Shown: positions 36,873 to 46,250 of the stretch, piece after piece | How positions within the stretch are numbered: position 1 is the stretch's first letter | Layout of the letters: each line of letters begins with the position of its first letter | DNA from: Peribacillus psychrosaccharolyticus ATCC 23296 | GTDB lineage: Bacteria; Bacillota; Bacilli; Bacillales; DSM-1321 | DNA length: 64,000 bases | Direction: 5' to 3' | Assembly (NCBI RefSeq): GCF_000305495.1 | Contig: NZ_AJTN02000193.1 | Span: 83,600 to 147,599, forward strand | Notes under the pieces: model-generated | The model's input: only the letters and a program-made list of their open reading frames with translations | What the model was told of the DNA's origin: nothing | Databases searched by the model: none | Program-made: the position numbers and the translations under genes

Positions 36873-37814
36873 TTACTCTTTCTTTTTCGCAATGCTTTGA
36901 CGAAAAGGAAAACCTAAATCTATTATACCTAATATCCTAACTATAGACTGTACCATTGGTAAAATGAATGAACCAACAATCACCAAGTACGGAATGACCT
37001 TTGGCCATTTTTTTATGTGAGCAAAATAAAAAACCAATGAATAACCTTGAAGCAGGATAAGTATTTGCAAAATAAACATTAAATTGACGAGTGCTAGATA
37101 CATGAAACTAGTTTTTTCTGGGTTCACAACTAACGTCAGGACCATAGTAAGTAAATAATACCATAAAAGACTTTTAGGCAGTTGTAGTTCTCTGAATAAA
37201 GGCCACTGGATTTTCATGGTGCTGAAGCGTTTAATAAATGGCTGTGAGACAAGGAAAAACAAAATTACGATTATTACTGAGGCAAGAACTAAGAGCGTTG
37301 GCAGCAATGTATTCATCATCTCAAACATATCGTTTACGGTTTCTAATCTTTCTTTCGAAATTGTCTGCCCAAAACTTTCTAGTATTTCGGTAGATTGAGC
37401 CATTGAAGCATCAGCAATGTCGAAGAACTTTTCGATAAGATTGACTTTAAGAATCCAAACAGCGCCTCCCAAAATCGCTAATATCACACCTAGGACGACT
37501 AATACCGTATTCACAAAAAGCATAATAAAAGGCTGCTCTCTTTTTAAACAATAACCTATTGTTATACCCATTAAACCCATTAGGAGTGTCAAGGGAATGG
37601 AAATTGCACCGAGTATTAGCGTTAATACACCGGCTATAAAAAGAAAGCCAAATGTCCAAGGTATACTATGCTTTATAGTCATTAAGATAAATGGAATGGG
37701 TAAAAAGAAAAATGAGACGCCTCCAACGAGAGGAAGATATAGCGTGATTAATAACAGGACACTGTAGAACGCAAGCAGCACTCCACCTTCTGTAATCTTT
37801 CTTCCACTGTTCAA
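36873..37814 (-). CDS. yybS: YybS family membrane protein (DUF2232)
   Basis: This 313-aa protein has about eight hydrophobic segments and the typical DUF2232 opening (TEGGVLLAFYSVLLLITLYLPLVG) and late motif (ILIQGYSLVFYFAH-like). The function is unknown; the fold resembles substrate-binding components of ECF-type transporters. It starts with TTG at 37814, after GAGAGGT. It lies 38 nt upstream of the authentic gdpP start and is probably co-transcribed with gdpP and rplI. Confidence 0.9.
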   Translation of the reverse strand: MNSGRKITEGGVLLAFYSVLLLITLYLPLVGGVSFFFLPIPFILMTIKHSIPWTFGFLFIAGVLTLILGAISIPLTLLMGLMGITIGYCLKREQPFIMLFVNTVLVVLGVILAILGGAVWILKVNLIEKFFDIADASMAQSTEILESFGQTISKERLETVNDMFEMMNTLLPTLLVLASVIIVILFFLVSQPFIKRFSTMKIQWPLFRELQLPKSLLWYYLLTMVLTLVVNPEKTSFMYLALVNLMFILQILILLQGYSLVFYFAHIKKWPKVIPYLVIVGSFILPMVQSIVRILGIIDLGFPFRQSIAKKKE

Positions 37815-38057
37815 CTTTCCACGACCTCTCCACTATTCAACCAATCTGTAGTTAAATTGATTATCGTTACTTCTATTTTATCCTGTAAAACGTCTTCATT
37901 TCAATTATCCACTTCTTCTAGGAAACTCTATCTTCATTATTTCCCTTTTTAACTTGTTTATTGTATGTATTGGATGGAGGACTATAAAACTAGAAGGCTG
38001 TTCATAATAGATCATCAAATTGTTTAAATGAAGATGGAGTTTTTAAAGGTATTTAAT

Positions 38058-38099
38058 AAAAAAAGCCCTGTAAGGCTCATAAGAGCAAACAGGACTTTA
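38058..38099 (-). terminator. Terminator of the rpsF-ssb-rpsR operon
   Basis: AAAGTCCTGT pairs with ACAGGGCTTT (one G-U) and is followed by a T run on the minus strand. Between here and yybS (37815-38057) no gene is visible. Confidence 0.82.
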
Positions 38100-38109
38100 G
38101 TTAAATGAC

Positions 38110-38349
38110 TTATTCACCAGTAACATATGGTAGTAATGCCATTGTACGTGAGCGTTTAATAGCAATCGTCAATTTACGTTGATATTTAGCGCTAGTACCC
38201 GTTACACGACGTGGTAAAATTTTACCGCGTTCTGAAACGAATTTTTTAAGAAGATCCACATCTTTGTAGTCGATGTGAGTAATTCCGTTTGATGTAAAGT
38301 AACAAACCTTTTTACGCTTACCGCGTCCTTTACGTCCACCCATTGCCAT
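38110..38349 (-). CDS. rpsR: 30S ribosomal protein S18
   Basis: This 79-aa ribosomal protein pairs with S6 on the 30S platform. The basic start ([15 protein letters not shown]) and core ([18 protein letters not shown]) are canonical. It contains one Cys in the zinc-motif position, so it is the C-minus form. It is the last gene of rpsF-ssb-rpsR. Confidence 0.98.
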   Translation of the reverse strand: MAMGGRKGRGKRKKVCYFTSNGITHIDYKDVDLLKKFVSERGKILPRRVTGTSAKYQRKLTIAIKRSRTMALLPYVTGE

Positions 38350-38394
38350 AATATATTTCCCTCCCTTATTTAAAAATGCCTAGTTTGTTCAATA

Positions 38395-38937
38395 TCAAAA
38401 TGGCAGATCATCATCAGAAATATCAATCGTTTTGCCATCATTCGCAAATGGATCGTCATCTACACGAGTGTAGTTGTTATTGCTGCGTTGATTCTGGTTA
38501 GTATTTTGACCTTGGCCTTGTCCAAATGGATTATCATAGCTGCTGCTGTTGCCGCCGCTGTTATTGCTCTTTTGATTACCATAAGAACTACTTTCCGTCC
38601 TATTGCCTCCGGTACTACCCTTTGGCTCTAAGAATTGAACACTTTCAGCTTGTACTTCAGTAATATACACCCGTTTACCATCTTGACCTTCAAAATTACG
38701 TGTTTGGATACGGCCGTCTACACCAGCTAAGCTTCCTTTTTTAAGGAAATTAGCGACGTTTTCTGCCGGTTTACGCCAAATTACACAATTGATGAAATCT
38801 GCTTCGCGTTCACCCTGCTGGTTCGTATAAGTACGATTAACCGCCAAAGTGAAGGTTGCCACAGGTACTCCATTAGGTGTATATCGTAATTCAGGATCTT
38901 TAGTTAAGCGACCTACTAAAACTACGCGATTCATCAT
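38395..38937 (-). CDS. ssb: Single-stranded DNA-binding protein
   Basis: This 180-aa protein coats single-stranded DNA in replication and repair. The OB fold occupies about 1-108 ([20 protein letters not shown]). A Gly/Asn/Gln/Ser-rich linker follows, and the acidic tip DDDLPF recruits partner proteins. Its place between rpsF and rpsR is conserved in Firmicutes. Confidence 0.98.
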   Translation of the reverse strand: MMNRVVLVGRLTKDPELRYTPNGVPVATFTLAVNRTYTNQQGEREADFINCVIWRKPAENVANFLKKGSLAGVDGRIQTRNFEGQDGKRVYITEVQAESVQFLEPKGSTGGNRTESSSYGNQKSNNSGGNSSSYDNPFGQGQGQNTNQNQRSNNNYTRVDDDPFANDGKTIDISDDDLPF

Positions 38938-38990
38938 AAGAATCCACCCCTAAGTTTTCCAAAATGGTTAGAAATGTTTATCTATTAAAA

Positions 38991-39278
38991 TTATTTTTCG
39001 TCTTTTGTTATCATATGGCGGATAATGTCTTCACTGATTTTAGCTAAACGATCAAATTCTGATGTCGCAGTTGAATCAGCATTAACTCTTAGAAGCATGT
39101 AGTAGCCATCACGGAAATCATTGATTTCGTATGCTAAGCGGCGTTTACCCCACTCTTTTGCTTCAGTAAGTTCCGCACCATTATCAGTAAGGATTGTGTT
39201 GAAACGTTCAACTAACGCTTTTTTAGCGTCTTCCTCAATGTTTGGACGGATGATATACATAATTTCGTATTTTCTCAT
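38991..39278 (-). CDS. rpsF: 30S ribosomal protein S6
   Basis: This 95-aa protein is the partner of S18 in the ribosome. The start is ATG 39278 ([13 protein letters not shown]) with a strong SD (AAGGAGGTG); an 11-codon in-frame extension is not conserved. A promoter and a short leader hairpin lie upstream. Confidence 0.98.
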   Translation of the reverse strand: MRKYEIMYIIRPNIEEDAKKALVERFNTILTDNGAELTEAKEWGKRRLAYEINDFRDGYYMLLRVNADSTATSEFDRLAKISEDIIRHMITKDEK

Positions 39279-39302
39279 CTCTGTCACCTCCTTTTGGTCT
39301 AA

Positions 39303-39316
39303 GCGGCCCATTGGGC
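39303..39316 (-). promoter_or_regulatory. Leader hairpin upstream of rpsF, possible S6:S18 site
   Basis: GCCC, loop AAT, GGGC, followed by CGC, lies about 25 nt upstream of the rpsF start. S6:S18 autoregulatory leaders in many bacteria carry a hairpin with a conserved C-rich bulge; the match here is only suggestive. Confidence 0.35.
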
Positions 39317-39350
39317 AAGGAGCAATTTTTATAATTACTCACAAGAATAA

Positions 39351-39379
39351 ATTATAGCATAGTGATTAACATTATGCAA
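39351..39379 (-). promoter_or_regulatory. Sigma-A promoter of rpsF-ssb-rpsR
   Basis: On the minus strand TTGCAT (39374-39379) and a perfect TATAAT (39351-39356) are exactly 17 nt apart, about 70 nt upstream of rpsF. Confidence 0.85.
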
Positions 39380-39437
39380 TGAACTGTCCTAATTATCTCC
39401 AATGGTCTATAAATGATAAATCGATTTGTTTAATCAA

Positions 39438-39478
39438 CAAAAAATAAGACCTCTGCTTATGGGCAGAGGTCTTATTTT
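39438..39478 (-). terminator. Bidirectional-looking terminator of ychF
   Basis: A 16-bp perfect stem (39441-39456 with 39463-39478) with a 6-nt loop and flanking A/T runs overlaps the ychF stop region. Confidence 0.92.
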
Positions 39479-40578
39479 TATACGTTGAACCGGAAATGAA
39501 TAACGTCTCCATCTTGAACAATATATTCTTTACCTTCAAGACGTACTTTCCCAACTTCTTTAGCTGCACTGTGGCTTCCTGCAGCAAGCAGGTCCTCATA
39601 AGATACGATTTCAGCACGAATAAATCCGCGTTCAAAATCTGTATGGATGATCCCCGCACATTGAGGGGCTTTCATACCTTTACGGAATGTCCATGCACGA
39701 ACCTCTTGTACACCAGCGGTAAAGTACGTAGCAAGGCCTAATAAATGATATGAAGCACGAATCAACTGATCCAGACCAGATTCTTCAATTCCTAACTCAG
39801 AAAGGAACATTTCTTTTTCTTCACCTTCGAGCTCAGCAATTTCTTCTTCGATCTTGGCACAAATGACGATAACTTCGGCATTTTCTTTCGCAGCATACTC
39901 TCGAACAATTTGTACATACTCATTGTTCGCTGCATCGCTTATTTCATCTTCACTTACATTGGCAACATATAACATGGGTTTAGCTGTTAAAAGATGCAAG
40001 CCCTTTACCACTTTAAGCTGTTCTTCGGTAAACTCTACTGCTCGGGCAGGTTTATCCGCTTCAAGTGCTTCTTTAATCATTACAAGCACTTCATGCTCAA
40101 TCACTGCTTCTTTATCTTTTTGCTTCGCCAGTTTCCCAACACGATCAATACGCTTATCAACGGATTCTAAATCAGCAAGAATTAATTCAAGATTGATGAC
40201 CTCAATATCATCAAGCGGATCCACTTTTCCAGATACATGTGTAATATTATCATCACTGAAACAACGAACAACCTGACAAATAGCATCTACTTGACGGATA
40301 TGAGAAAGGAATTTATTGCCAAGTCCTTCACCCTGACTTGCACCTTTTACGATACCAGCAATATCTGTAAATTCAAAAGCCGTAGGAACTGTCTTTTTAG
40401 GTTGAACTAGTTCTGTTAACTTTTGAAGACGGTAATCAGGTACTTCTACGATTCCAACATTCGGATCAATCGTACAGAACGGATAGTTAGCTGATTCTGC
40501 ACCAGCTTGGGTAATTGCATTAAATAAAGTAGATTTACCAACGTTTGGCAAACCAACGATTCCTGCAGTTAAAGCCAT
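39478..40578 (-). CDS. ychF: Redox-regulated ATPase/GTPase YchF (Obg-like)
   Basis: This 366-aa protein belongs to the Obg-like P-loop family that prefers ATP and associates with ribosomes and stress responses. The P-loop is GLPNVGKSTLFNA (8-20), G3 is DIAGIVKGAS, and the C-terminal TGS-like domain begins FTAGVQEVRAWTFRKG. It lies between yyzM and rpsF as in Bacillus subtilis (yyaF). Confidence 0.97.
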   Translation of the reverse strand: MALTAGIVGLPNVGKSTLFNAITQAGAESANYPFCTIDPNVGIVEVPDYRLQKLTELVQPKKTVPTAFEFTDIAGIVKGASQGEGLGNKFLSHIRQVDAICQVVRCFSDDNITHVSGKVDPLDDIEVINLELILADLESVDKRIDRVGKLAKQKDKEAVIEHEVLVMIKEALEADKPARAVEFTEEQLKVVKGLHLLTAKPMLYVANVSEDEISDAANNEYVQIVREYAAKENAEVIVICAKIEEEIAELEGEEKEMFLSELGIEESGLDQLIRASYHLLGLATYFTAGVQEVRAWTFRKGMKAPQCAGIIHTDFERGFIRAEIVSYEDLLAAGSHSAAKEVGKVRLEGKEYIVQDGDVIHFRFNV

Positions 40579-40732
40579 TTATTTTTCACTCCTCTGAATT
40601 ATCTATCAAGATACAGCATTTTACATTCCGGAAATAGACATAAACCTTTCCCAATTATAGATTTTGCCTGTAGAAAAGTCTAGTCTCTACCTAAAGACAC
40701 CATTGAGAATAAGCGTATCACTTAGAACCATA

Positions 40733-40765
40733 GAAAAAAGCATGGTCTATTCCTCATGCTTTTTC
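40733..40765 (-). terminator. Terminator of yyzM
   Basis: AAAAAGCATG pairs with CATGCTTTTT. The stem overlaps the last codons of yyzM and ends in a T run in both directions. Confidence 0.8.
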
Positions 40766-40944
40766 AAAACCTTTTTCATTTTTCGAGAAAACTCGCGCCT
40801 TGGCAGCATGACGCTATGACCACAGCCTTCGCATTTGATTCTAATATCCATACCTAACCGAATGATTTTCCATTGATTATCTCCACATGGATGCGGCTTC
40901 TTCATCTGAACAACGTCATTTAGTCCATATTCTTTCTCTTCCAT
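40747..40944 (-). CDS. yyzM: DUF951 domain protein YyzM
   Basis: This 65-aa basic protein has one CxxC (CEGC) plus a conserved PHPCG segment, suggesting zinc binding and an OB/SH3-like small fold. The function is unknown; it is strongly conserved next to ychF and a MscS channel in Firmicutes. It is coupled to the upstream mscS gene by a 27-nt gap. Confidence 0.92.
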   Translation of the reverse strand: MEEKEYGLNDVVQMKKPHPCGDNQWKIIRLGMDIRIKCEGCGHSVMLPRREFSRKMKKVLKKHEE

Positions 40945-40971
40945 GTCTCATCTACCTTTACCTATAGACTT

Positions 40972-41793
40972 TTAATTACCTGGATTCCATTCATGCTGAT
41001 CTAAACAATCCTTTACTTCTTTCCGCAGCACTCTGCTGATAGACGACCCCTTATTGGGTAAGGTTTCTGCAGTAATCCTTAACACAATTTCGGTTGGACT
41101 TAGGGTTTCAATCCCAAGGATTTCAGGTGCCTTTACTAATTCATTATATTTATGAGGCAAGGTATCGAGCATCGCTGCAATTGCAGCTTCAGCTGACTTC
41201 ACATTCCCGTCATACGGCAGCGTAACATCGACCACAGCGACACTATTCAACATTGAGTAATTGGTCACTTCTAGAATACTTCCATTTGGAATAACATGAA
41301 GCTGACCCGTCACATTTTTAATTTTGGTTGTTCGAAGACCAATTTCCAGGACTTCTCCCTCAAAATCTTTCACCTTAATATGATCGCCTACAGAGAATTG
41401 ATCTTCTAAGATGATGAAAAACCCTGTAATAATATCCTTAACCAGACTCTGAGCTCCGAAACCAATCGCCAAACCAACGATTCCTGCTCCAGCCAGTAAC
41501 CCTTTAATATCAAGTCCACACACTTCTAAAGCCATAATTAAGGCGATAAAATTAACGATATACGTAATAACATTTTGAATGAGCTTTAATAGCGTGGCTT
41601 CACGACGTTCTGATACCCTGATTGGACTTTTAGAGCGAACAAGAAAAAATTTAGAGATTACTGCCTTACTTAACCGAATAACTAATCTTGATAAGAAGAA
41701 AATGACAAATAACTTTAAAATACCTACACTAAGGTCCACCCATAAATCTTCATCGAAAAATTCCTTTTTTAATTTATCTGCAATATAATCCAT
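40972..41793 (-). CDS. mscS: Small-conductance mechanosensitive channel (MscS family)
   Basis: This 273-aa membrane channel opens on hypo-osmotic shock. It has three transmembrane helices; pore helix TM3 is the Gly/Ala-rich GAGIVGLAIGFGAQSLVKD followed by IITGFFIILEDQFSVGD. The beta domain has LHVIPNGSI and the C-terminal alpha/beta domain is complete. It lies directly upstream of yyzM. Confidence 0.94.
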   Translation of the reverse strand: MDYIADKLKKEFFDEDLWVDLSVGILKLFVIFFLSRLVIRLSKAVISKFFLVRSKSPIRVSERREATLLKLIQNVITYIVNFIALIMALEVCGLDIKGLLAGAGIVGLAIGFGAQSLVKDIITGFFIILEDQFSVGDHIKVKDFEGEVLEIGLRTTKIKNVTGQLHVIPNGSILEVTNYSMLNSVAVVDVTLPYDGNVKSAEAAIAAMLDTLPHKYNELVKAPEILGIETLSPTEIVLRITAETLPNKGSSISRVLRKEVKDCLDQHEWNPGN

Positions 41794-41993
41794 TCAATCC
41801 ACCTATTCTGCCTAAAAAAAATAAAAAAGTAGTGTAAAGCTATCTTAACAACAAATAATGGGTTTTTGTATAAAAAATATTTGGGTATATAAGTAAAACC
41901 ATTAATAATCCTGCTGACTAATACTCCGCAGAAGTTCAATATTTTCTCCAACCTATAAGCACTTTACATTTTTTTGATATTTTCCCCGCAGCA

Positions 41994-42026
41994 TGTATAC
42001 CCTTTCCTATTTATCCGTATACTGTT
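41994..42026 (+). promoter_or_regulatory. Candidate forespore sigma (F/G) promoter of yyaC
   Basis: GTATA and TATACTG about 18 nt apart roughly fit sigma-F/G consensus elements upstream of yyaC. The -10 match is partial. yyaC is known as a forespore gene in Bacillus subtilis. Confidence 0.3.
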
Positions 42027-42052
42027 AGTACTAGTTAAGAGGAGTGGAAGCG

Positions 42053-42676
42053 ATGAATATAAAATCGAGTTTTTTTGATAATAAGAGCAGCTTGAGCAGA
42101 ATCTTACATGAAGATCTTGACGCATCTAAACAAATATCCAAAGAATTGCTCTCATTGCTTCCTGTCCATCCAAGACCGATTGTCATCGCCTGTATCGGAA
42201 CAGACCGCTCAACTGGAGATTCTCTCGGCCCTTTAGTAGGCACCCTGCTCAAAGAAAAAACATCTTCTTCTGAGTTTTTTGTTTACGGGACACTTGAAGA
42301 TCCCATTCATGCTATGAATCTTAAAGAACGCTTGAACGATATCCAGCAAACTCATCTTAATCCCTTTATTATTGGCGTAGATGCCTGCTTAGGGAAAGTG
42401 AAAAGTGTAGGGATTGTCCAAGTCGGCGCGGGACCCGTAAAGCCAGGGGCCGGTGTAAATAAAGAATTACCAGCTGTCGGAGATGCCCATATTACCGGCA
42501 TAGTCAATGTCAGCGGCTTTATGGAATTCATGGTTTTACAAAATACCAGGCTCAATCTTGTCTTGAAAATGGCAAAGACCATTGCAAATGGTATCTATTT
42601 TGCCGGCAGTCAAATTCATCAAAAACAAGCATTCCAACAATTCAATTGGACATTTGATCAGGAAAAAACACCGTAA
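42053..42676 (+). CDS. yyaC: Spore protease-like protein YyaC
   Basis: This 207-aa protein is related to the germination protease GPR but lacks its propeptide region. The core motifs CIGTDRSTGDSLGPLVG and GVDACLGK are conserved. Its function in sporulation is unclear. ATG 42053 lies 8 nt after SD AAGAGGAG; GTG 42044 overlaps the SD. It is a lone plus-strand gene between minus-strand neighbours, consistent with separate sporulation control. Confidence 0.93.
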   Translation: MNIKSSFFDNKSSLSRILHEDLDASKQISKELLSLLPVHPRPIVIACIGTDRSTGDSLGPLVGTLLKEKTSSSEFFVYGTLEDPIHAMNLKERLNDIQQTHLNPFIIGVDACLGKVKSVGIVQVGAGPVKPGAGVNKELPAVGDAHITGIVNVSGFMEFMVLQNTRLNLVLKMAKTIANGIYFAGSQIHQKQAFQQFNWTFDQEKTP

Positions 42677-42704
42677 GAAGGGGAATACTCTCCTTCTTTT
42701 TCTT
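42675..42704 (+). terminator. Terminator of yyaC
   Basis: AAGAAGG pairs with CCTTCTT and is followed by T-rich sequence between the convergent genes. Confidence 0.75.
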
Positions 42705-42716
42705 TTGCAGACGACC

Positions 42717-43433
42717 TTACACAGGAATAGCAAAATAGTAGACGATTGAAACCAGTACGGCTGTAACTAAGAGACCCGGAAGCAAATTTGCCACTCTTAT
42801 TTTAGTTAGTCCCAATAGGTTTAATCCGATAGCAAAAATCATGATGCCGCCGACTGCCGTCATTTCTTCTATAAATGAGTCCATTAATGCTGAAGGAACC
42901 CAATTGTTAATTTGGGTAGCAAATAACGCTATTGATCCCTGATAAATGACCACAGGAATAGAAGAAAAAATTACACCTATCCCTAGCGTACTAGCCAATA
43001 TGGCGGACGTAAAGCCATCAATAATTGCCTTGGTATATAAAACATCATGGTCATTCCGAATGCCGCTGTCGAGAGATCCAATAACGGCCATCGCTCCAAT
43101 GACAAAGATTAATGTTGCTGTGACAAAACCCTGCGAAATAGAGCTGTCATTCCGCTTCATTTTTCTATCGATCCAACTACCCATCATGTTCAGCTTTTCA
43201 TCTAGATTCAACCATTCTCCTGCCGCTGCACCAATAACTAGACTGAGAATGACAATAAGATAGGATTTGCTGCTGAATCCCATTTGCAGTCCAAGAACAG
43301 TTACAGCCAACCCGATAGCGAACATAACACTTTCTTTCATTCGATCGGGAATATTTTTCAACAACCTTCCCGCCAATGTACCTCCAATGATACAAACTCC
43401 ATTAACCAGTGTACCTAGCAGAACCACTTTCAT
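42717..43433 (-). CDS. DUF554 membrane protein
   Basis: This 238-aa integral membrane protein has about seven hydrophobic segments and the family start GTLVNGVCIIGGTLAGRLL. Other conserved elements are IGSLDSGIRNDHDVLYTKAIIDG-like (short loop with charged residues) and GFTSAILASTLGIGV. The function is unknown; it is probably a transporter. It sits between yyaC and parB. Confidence 0.9.
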   Translation of the reverse strand: MKVVLLGTLVNGVCIIGGTLAGRLLKNIPDRMKESVMFAIGLAVTVLGLQMGFSSKSYLIVILSLVIGAAAGEWLNLDEKLNMMGSWIDRKMKRNDSSISQGFVTATLIFVIGAMAVIGSLDSGIRNDHDVLYTKAIIDGFTSAILASTLGIGVIFSSIPVVIYQGSIALFATQINNWVPSALMDSFIEEMTAVGGIMIFAIGLNLLGLTKIRVANLLPGLLVTAVLVSIVYYFAIPV

Positions 43434-43485
43434 TCCCCTCTTCTTCCTAAACTATATACAAAAGAAACCATCTATAAAAGATGGT

Positions 43486-44343
43486 TTATGAAGAAGGAGA
43501 ATTCTGATCTAATATCTCCATAATTCGTTCTAAATCCTCTTCAGAGAAAAACTCGATTTCAATTTTCCCTTTTTTCTTTGTTTTCTTAATCGTGACCGTC
43601 GTACCAAATCGTTCACGTAGGTTCGCTTCTCTTTCCTTTAGAAAAACATCTTTCTTTTGTTTTGGCTTAGGCGTTTCACGTGGAACATCCTGATTTAATA
43701 GATGAATGTAGGTTTCAAGCTGACGCACATTCATATGCTCTTTAAGTACTTTAGTAATCACTTCATTCACACTATTTTTATTCTTTAAAGCGAGAAGCGC
43801 CCTGCCATGACCCATCGATATTTTTCCAGAGGAGATAAAAGATTGAATGTCTTCTGGGAGAGCTAGAAGTCGAATATGATTAGCCACATGGGGCCGGCTT
43901 TTTCCAAGTCGTTTTGCTAATTCTTCCTGTGTACCTCCTAGTCTTTCTAATAGAGTTTGATAGGCGACAGCTTCCTCAATGGGATTCAAGTCTTCTCGCT
44001 GAAGATTTTCTAAGATAGCAAGCTCCATCATTTGCTGCTCGCTCATTTCTCTTACTACAACCGGAACAGTCTTAAAACCAGCTTCTTTTGCTGCTCGATA
44101 TCGCCTTTCCCCTACGACGATTTCATACCCTCTTATACTTTTTCGTGCAATAATCGGCTGAAGAATTCCATGCTGCATAATCGAATTTTTCAATTCTTCT
44201 ATCGCCTCAGGACGAAAAACTTTCCTAGGTTGATAAGGGTTTGGTCTTATTTCCTTTATTTTAACTGCCTGTACAGTATCATCTTTTCCCGTTTCTAAAT
44301 TGGGAAACAGTGCATTAAGTCCTTTTCCAAGGCCTTTAGCCAT
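43486..44343 (-). CDS. parB: Chromosome-partitioning protein ParB (Spo0J)
   Basis: This 285-aa CTP-dependent clamp loads at parS and spreads to recruit condensin near oriC. The N-terminal CTPase domain has GERRYRAAKEAG. The HTH domain (about 120-200) includes LAKRLGKSRPHVANHIRLL. ATG 44343 (MAKGLGKGLNALF) overlaps the parA stop by 8 nt and has SD AAGGAAG 9 nt upstream. A near-perfect parS lies inside this gene. Confidence 0.97.
   Translation of the reverse strand: MAKGLGKGLNALFPNLETGKDDTVQAVKIKEIRPNPYQPRKVFRPEAIEELKNSIMQHGILQPIIARKSIRGYEIVVGERRYRAAKEAGFKTVPVVVREMSEQQMMELAILENLQREDLNPIEEAVAYQTLLERLGGTQEELAKRLGKSRPHVANHIRLLALPEDIQSFISSGKISMGHGRALLALKNKNSVNEVITKVLKEHMNVRQLETYIHLLNQDVPRETPKPKQKKDVFLKEREANLRERFGTTVTIKKTKKKGKIEIEFFSEEDLERIMEILDQNSPSS
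43672..43687. other. parS: parS site inside parB
   Basis: Read on the minus strand the site is TGTTCCACGTGAAACG. It differs at the last base from TGTTCCACGTGAAACA, the parS sequence found in spo0J of Bacillus subtilis. It is about 10 kb from dnaA. Confidence 0.92.
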
Positions 44344-45097
44344 TTGCAACCACTTCCTTTGCCAGTTCTAAATAGACCTCTGCTCCCCGTGACTTTGGAT
44401 CATAGATAATGATTGGTTCCCCATGACTCGGTGCTTCACTTAGTCTGACATTCCGTGGGATTATCGTTCGATACACTTTATCCTGAAAGTACTTTTTAAC
44501 CTCTTCAATGACTTGGATTCCTAAATTTGTGCGGGCATCCAGCATCGTCAGCAGCACGCCTTCAATCCTTAATTCATGATTGAGATGTTTTTGTACAAGG
44601 CGAATCGTGCTTAACAGCTGGCTTAGTCCTTCAAGAGCGTAATATTCACATTGGACGGGAATGACAACAGCATCTGCAGCGGTCAATGCGTTCAATGTTA
44701 ACAAACCTAGTGATGGCGGGCAATCAATAATGATATAGTCATAATCTTCTTTTACCTCTTCAAGCGCCCTTTTTAAGCGTACTTCCCGGGAAATAGTTGG
44801 AACCAGCTCAATTTCAGCACCTGCAAGCTGAATGGTGGCAGGGATTATATAAAGGTTTTCAACTTTCGTCTCTCTGATGACTTCAGATGCTTCTACGTCA
44901 TCAACCAATACATCATAAATACATTGTTCCACATCCGCTTTGTCAATTCCTGCCCCGCTTGTGGCATTCCCTTGAGGATCAATGTCCACCAATAATACCT
45001 TCTTACCTATGTAAGCTAAGCACGCACTCAAGTTAACAGAGGTAGTTGTTTTTCCTACACCGCCCTTTTGATTGGCGATGGCGAGAACCATTCCCAC
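44336..45097 (-). CDS. parA: Chromosome-partitioning ATPase ParA (Soj)
   Basis: This 253-aa Walker-type ATPase binds DNA nonspecifically when bound to ATP. With ParB it drives origin separation and also controls DnaA activity. The deviant Walker A is KGGVGKTT (11-18), and DIDPQGNATSGAG and IIIDCPPSLG follow. GTG 45097 is taken as start because it gives the same N-terminal length as Soj and lies 5 nt after AAGGTG. A near-consensus Noc-binding site is embedded at 44781-44794. Confidence 0.97.
   Translation of the reverse strand: MGMVLAIANQKGGVGKTTTSVNLSACLAYIGKKVLLVDIDPQGNATSGAGIDKADVEQCIYDVLVDDVEASEVIRETKVENLYIIPATIQLAGAEIELVPTISREVRLKRALEEVKEDYDYIIIDCPPSLGLLTLNALTAADAVVIPVQCEYYALEGLSQLLSTIRLVQKHLNHELRIEGVLLTMLDARTNLGIQVIEEVKKYFQDKVYRTIIPRNVRLSEAPSHGEPIIIYDPKSRGAEVYLELAKEVVANG
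44781..44794. other. Probable Noc-binding site inside parA
   Basis: ACTTCCCGGGAAAT matches the Noc-binding consensus ATTTCCCGGGAAAT at 13 of 14 positions. Confidence 0.7.
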
Positions 45098-45258
45098 GGT
45101 GTCACCTTCTTTCTAAACATAGTATTCTATCAATATTCATTCACTTATAAGTAAAAAATAGTAAAAATTAATATTTATTTTCCAATTTCAGTTTACCATG
45201 AAAGCATGCATTTCGACTCATTTTCTCGTACAGAAGTGAATAGGGAAAAGAAGGGTTT

Positions 45259-45290
45259 CAAAAAAACCCGGTAATCACTGATTACCAGGC
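45259..45290 (-). terminator. Rho-independent terminator of noc
   Basis: CCTGGTAATC pairs with GATTACCGGG (one G-U) and is followed by seven T on the minus strand. Confidence 0.9.
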
Positions 45291-45301
45291 ATGTAAACCA
45301 T

Positions 45302-46153
45302 TTATTTTTTCTTGGGGATTTTGATAGTGAATTGATAATACTCCTCAAATTCTTCTTCTTCAGAATCAAGATTAATCCCGTTATCCGTCACCATAGAAAG
45401 AGATTGTCGGATTGTATTAACCGCGATTCGCATATCCTTGGAGAATGCTTTCCGTTTAGGCTTGGGCTTTTGCTCGGTACTGAGCAGTCTCACTACCCGT
45501 TCCTCGGTCTGCTTAACATTCAAATTGCGTTCAATGATTTCCTCAAGTAGCTTGATTTGTTTCTCAGGGTTTTTCAAGGGGATCAATGATCGAGCATGAC
45601 GCTCCGTAATTTGCTTGTTGAGCACCGCTTGCTGGACTTCCTGTGGAAGCTTTAACAGTCTAAGTTTATTTGCTACAGTAGACTGTCCTATTCCCAACCG
45701 CTGGGCAAGAGCTTCTTGGGTTAATTGATGTAATTCTATAAGTTTCCCATATGCTATTGCTTCTTCAATGGGTGTTAATTCTTCCCGCTGAAGATTTTCT
45801 ATAAGTGCTACTGAAGCCGTTTCAGTATCATTAAAATCTTTTATAATGGCTGGAGCCGTTTCCCAGCCAAGCTTTTGCATGGCTCGAAAACGCCTCTCGC
45901 CAGCAATTATTTCGAATTTCCCTGATTCATACTCTCTCACAACAATCGGTTGAATGATGCCATGTGTATGTATCGTCTGAGCTAACTCGGAAAGCTTATC
46001 ATCATTAAAAACTGTTCTTGGTTGATATCGGTTCGGGACAATGTCGGAGATGGAAAGTTTCATAATTTCATCATTTTTATTAGGTTCTTCCATCTCTTTC
46101 TGTTGTTCCTCTTTTTCGCCTAACCCGAAGAATCGCGAAAAAGGATGCTTCAT
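45302..46153 (-). CDS. noc: Nucleoid occlusion protein Noc
   Basis: This 283-aa ParB paralogue blocks septum assembly over the nucleoid. The N-terminal amphipathic membrane-targeting helix is [14 protein letters not shown], the hallmark that separates Noc from ParB. The CTP-binding motif [13 protein letters not shown] and HTH segment [19 protein letters not shown] follow. It lies between rsmG and parA, its usual place. Confidence 0.97.
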   Translation of the reverse strand: MKHPFSRFFGLGEKEEQQKEMEEPNKNDEIMKLSISDIVPNRYQPRTVFNDDKLSELAQTIHTHGIIQPIVVREYESGKFEIIAGERRFRAMQKLGWETAPAIIKDFNDTETASVALIENLQREELTPIEEAIAYGKLIELHQLTQEALAQRLGIGQSTVANKLRLLKLPQEVQQAVLNKQITERHARSLIPLKNPEKQIKLLEEIIERNLNVKQTEERVVRLLSTEQKPKPKRKAFSKDMRIAVNTIRQSLSMVTDNGINLDSEEEEFEEYYQFTIKIPKKK

Positions 46154-46250
46154 CTTCCTACACCACCTTTACAAAACTCCCACATAACATATTCTCTATA
46201 ATTTAATAAAGTCCTTCATACCTCGGCAAAATTGTTCAAGCCTGTTGTAC

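Noticed and set aside
44032-44298. 88-codon plus-strand frame inside parB
   Set aside because: Antisense shadow of parB with no SD or recognisable domain.
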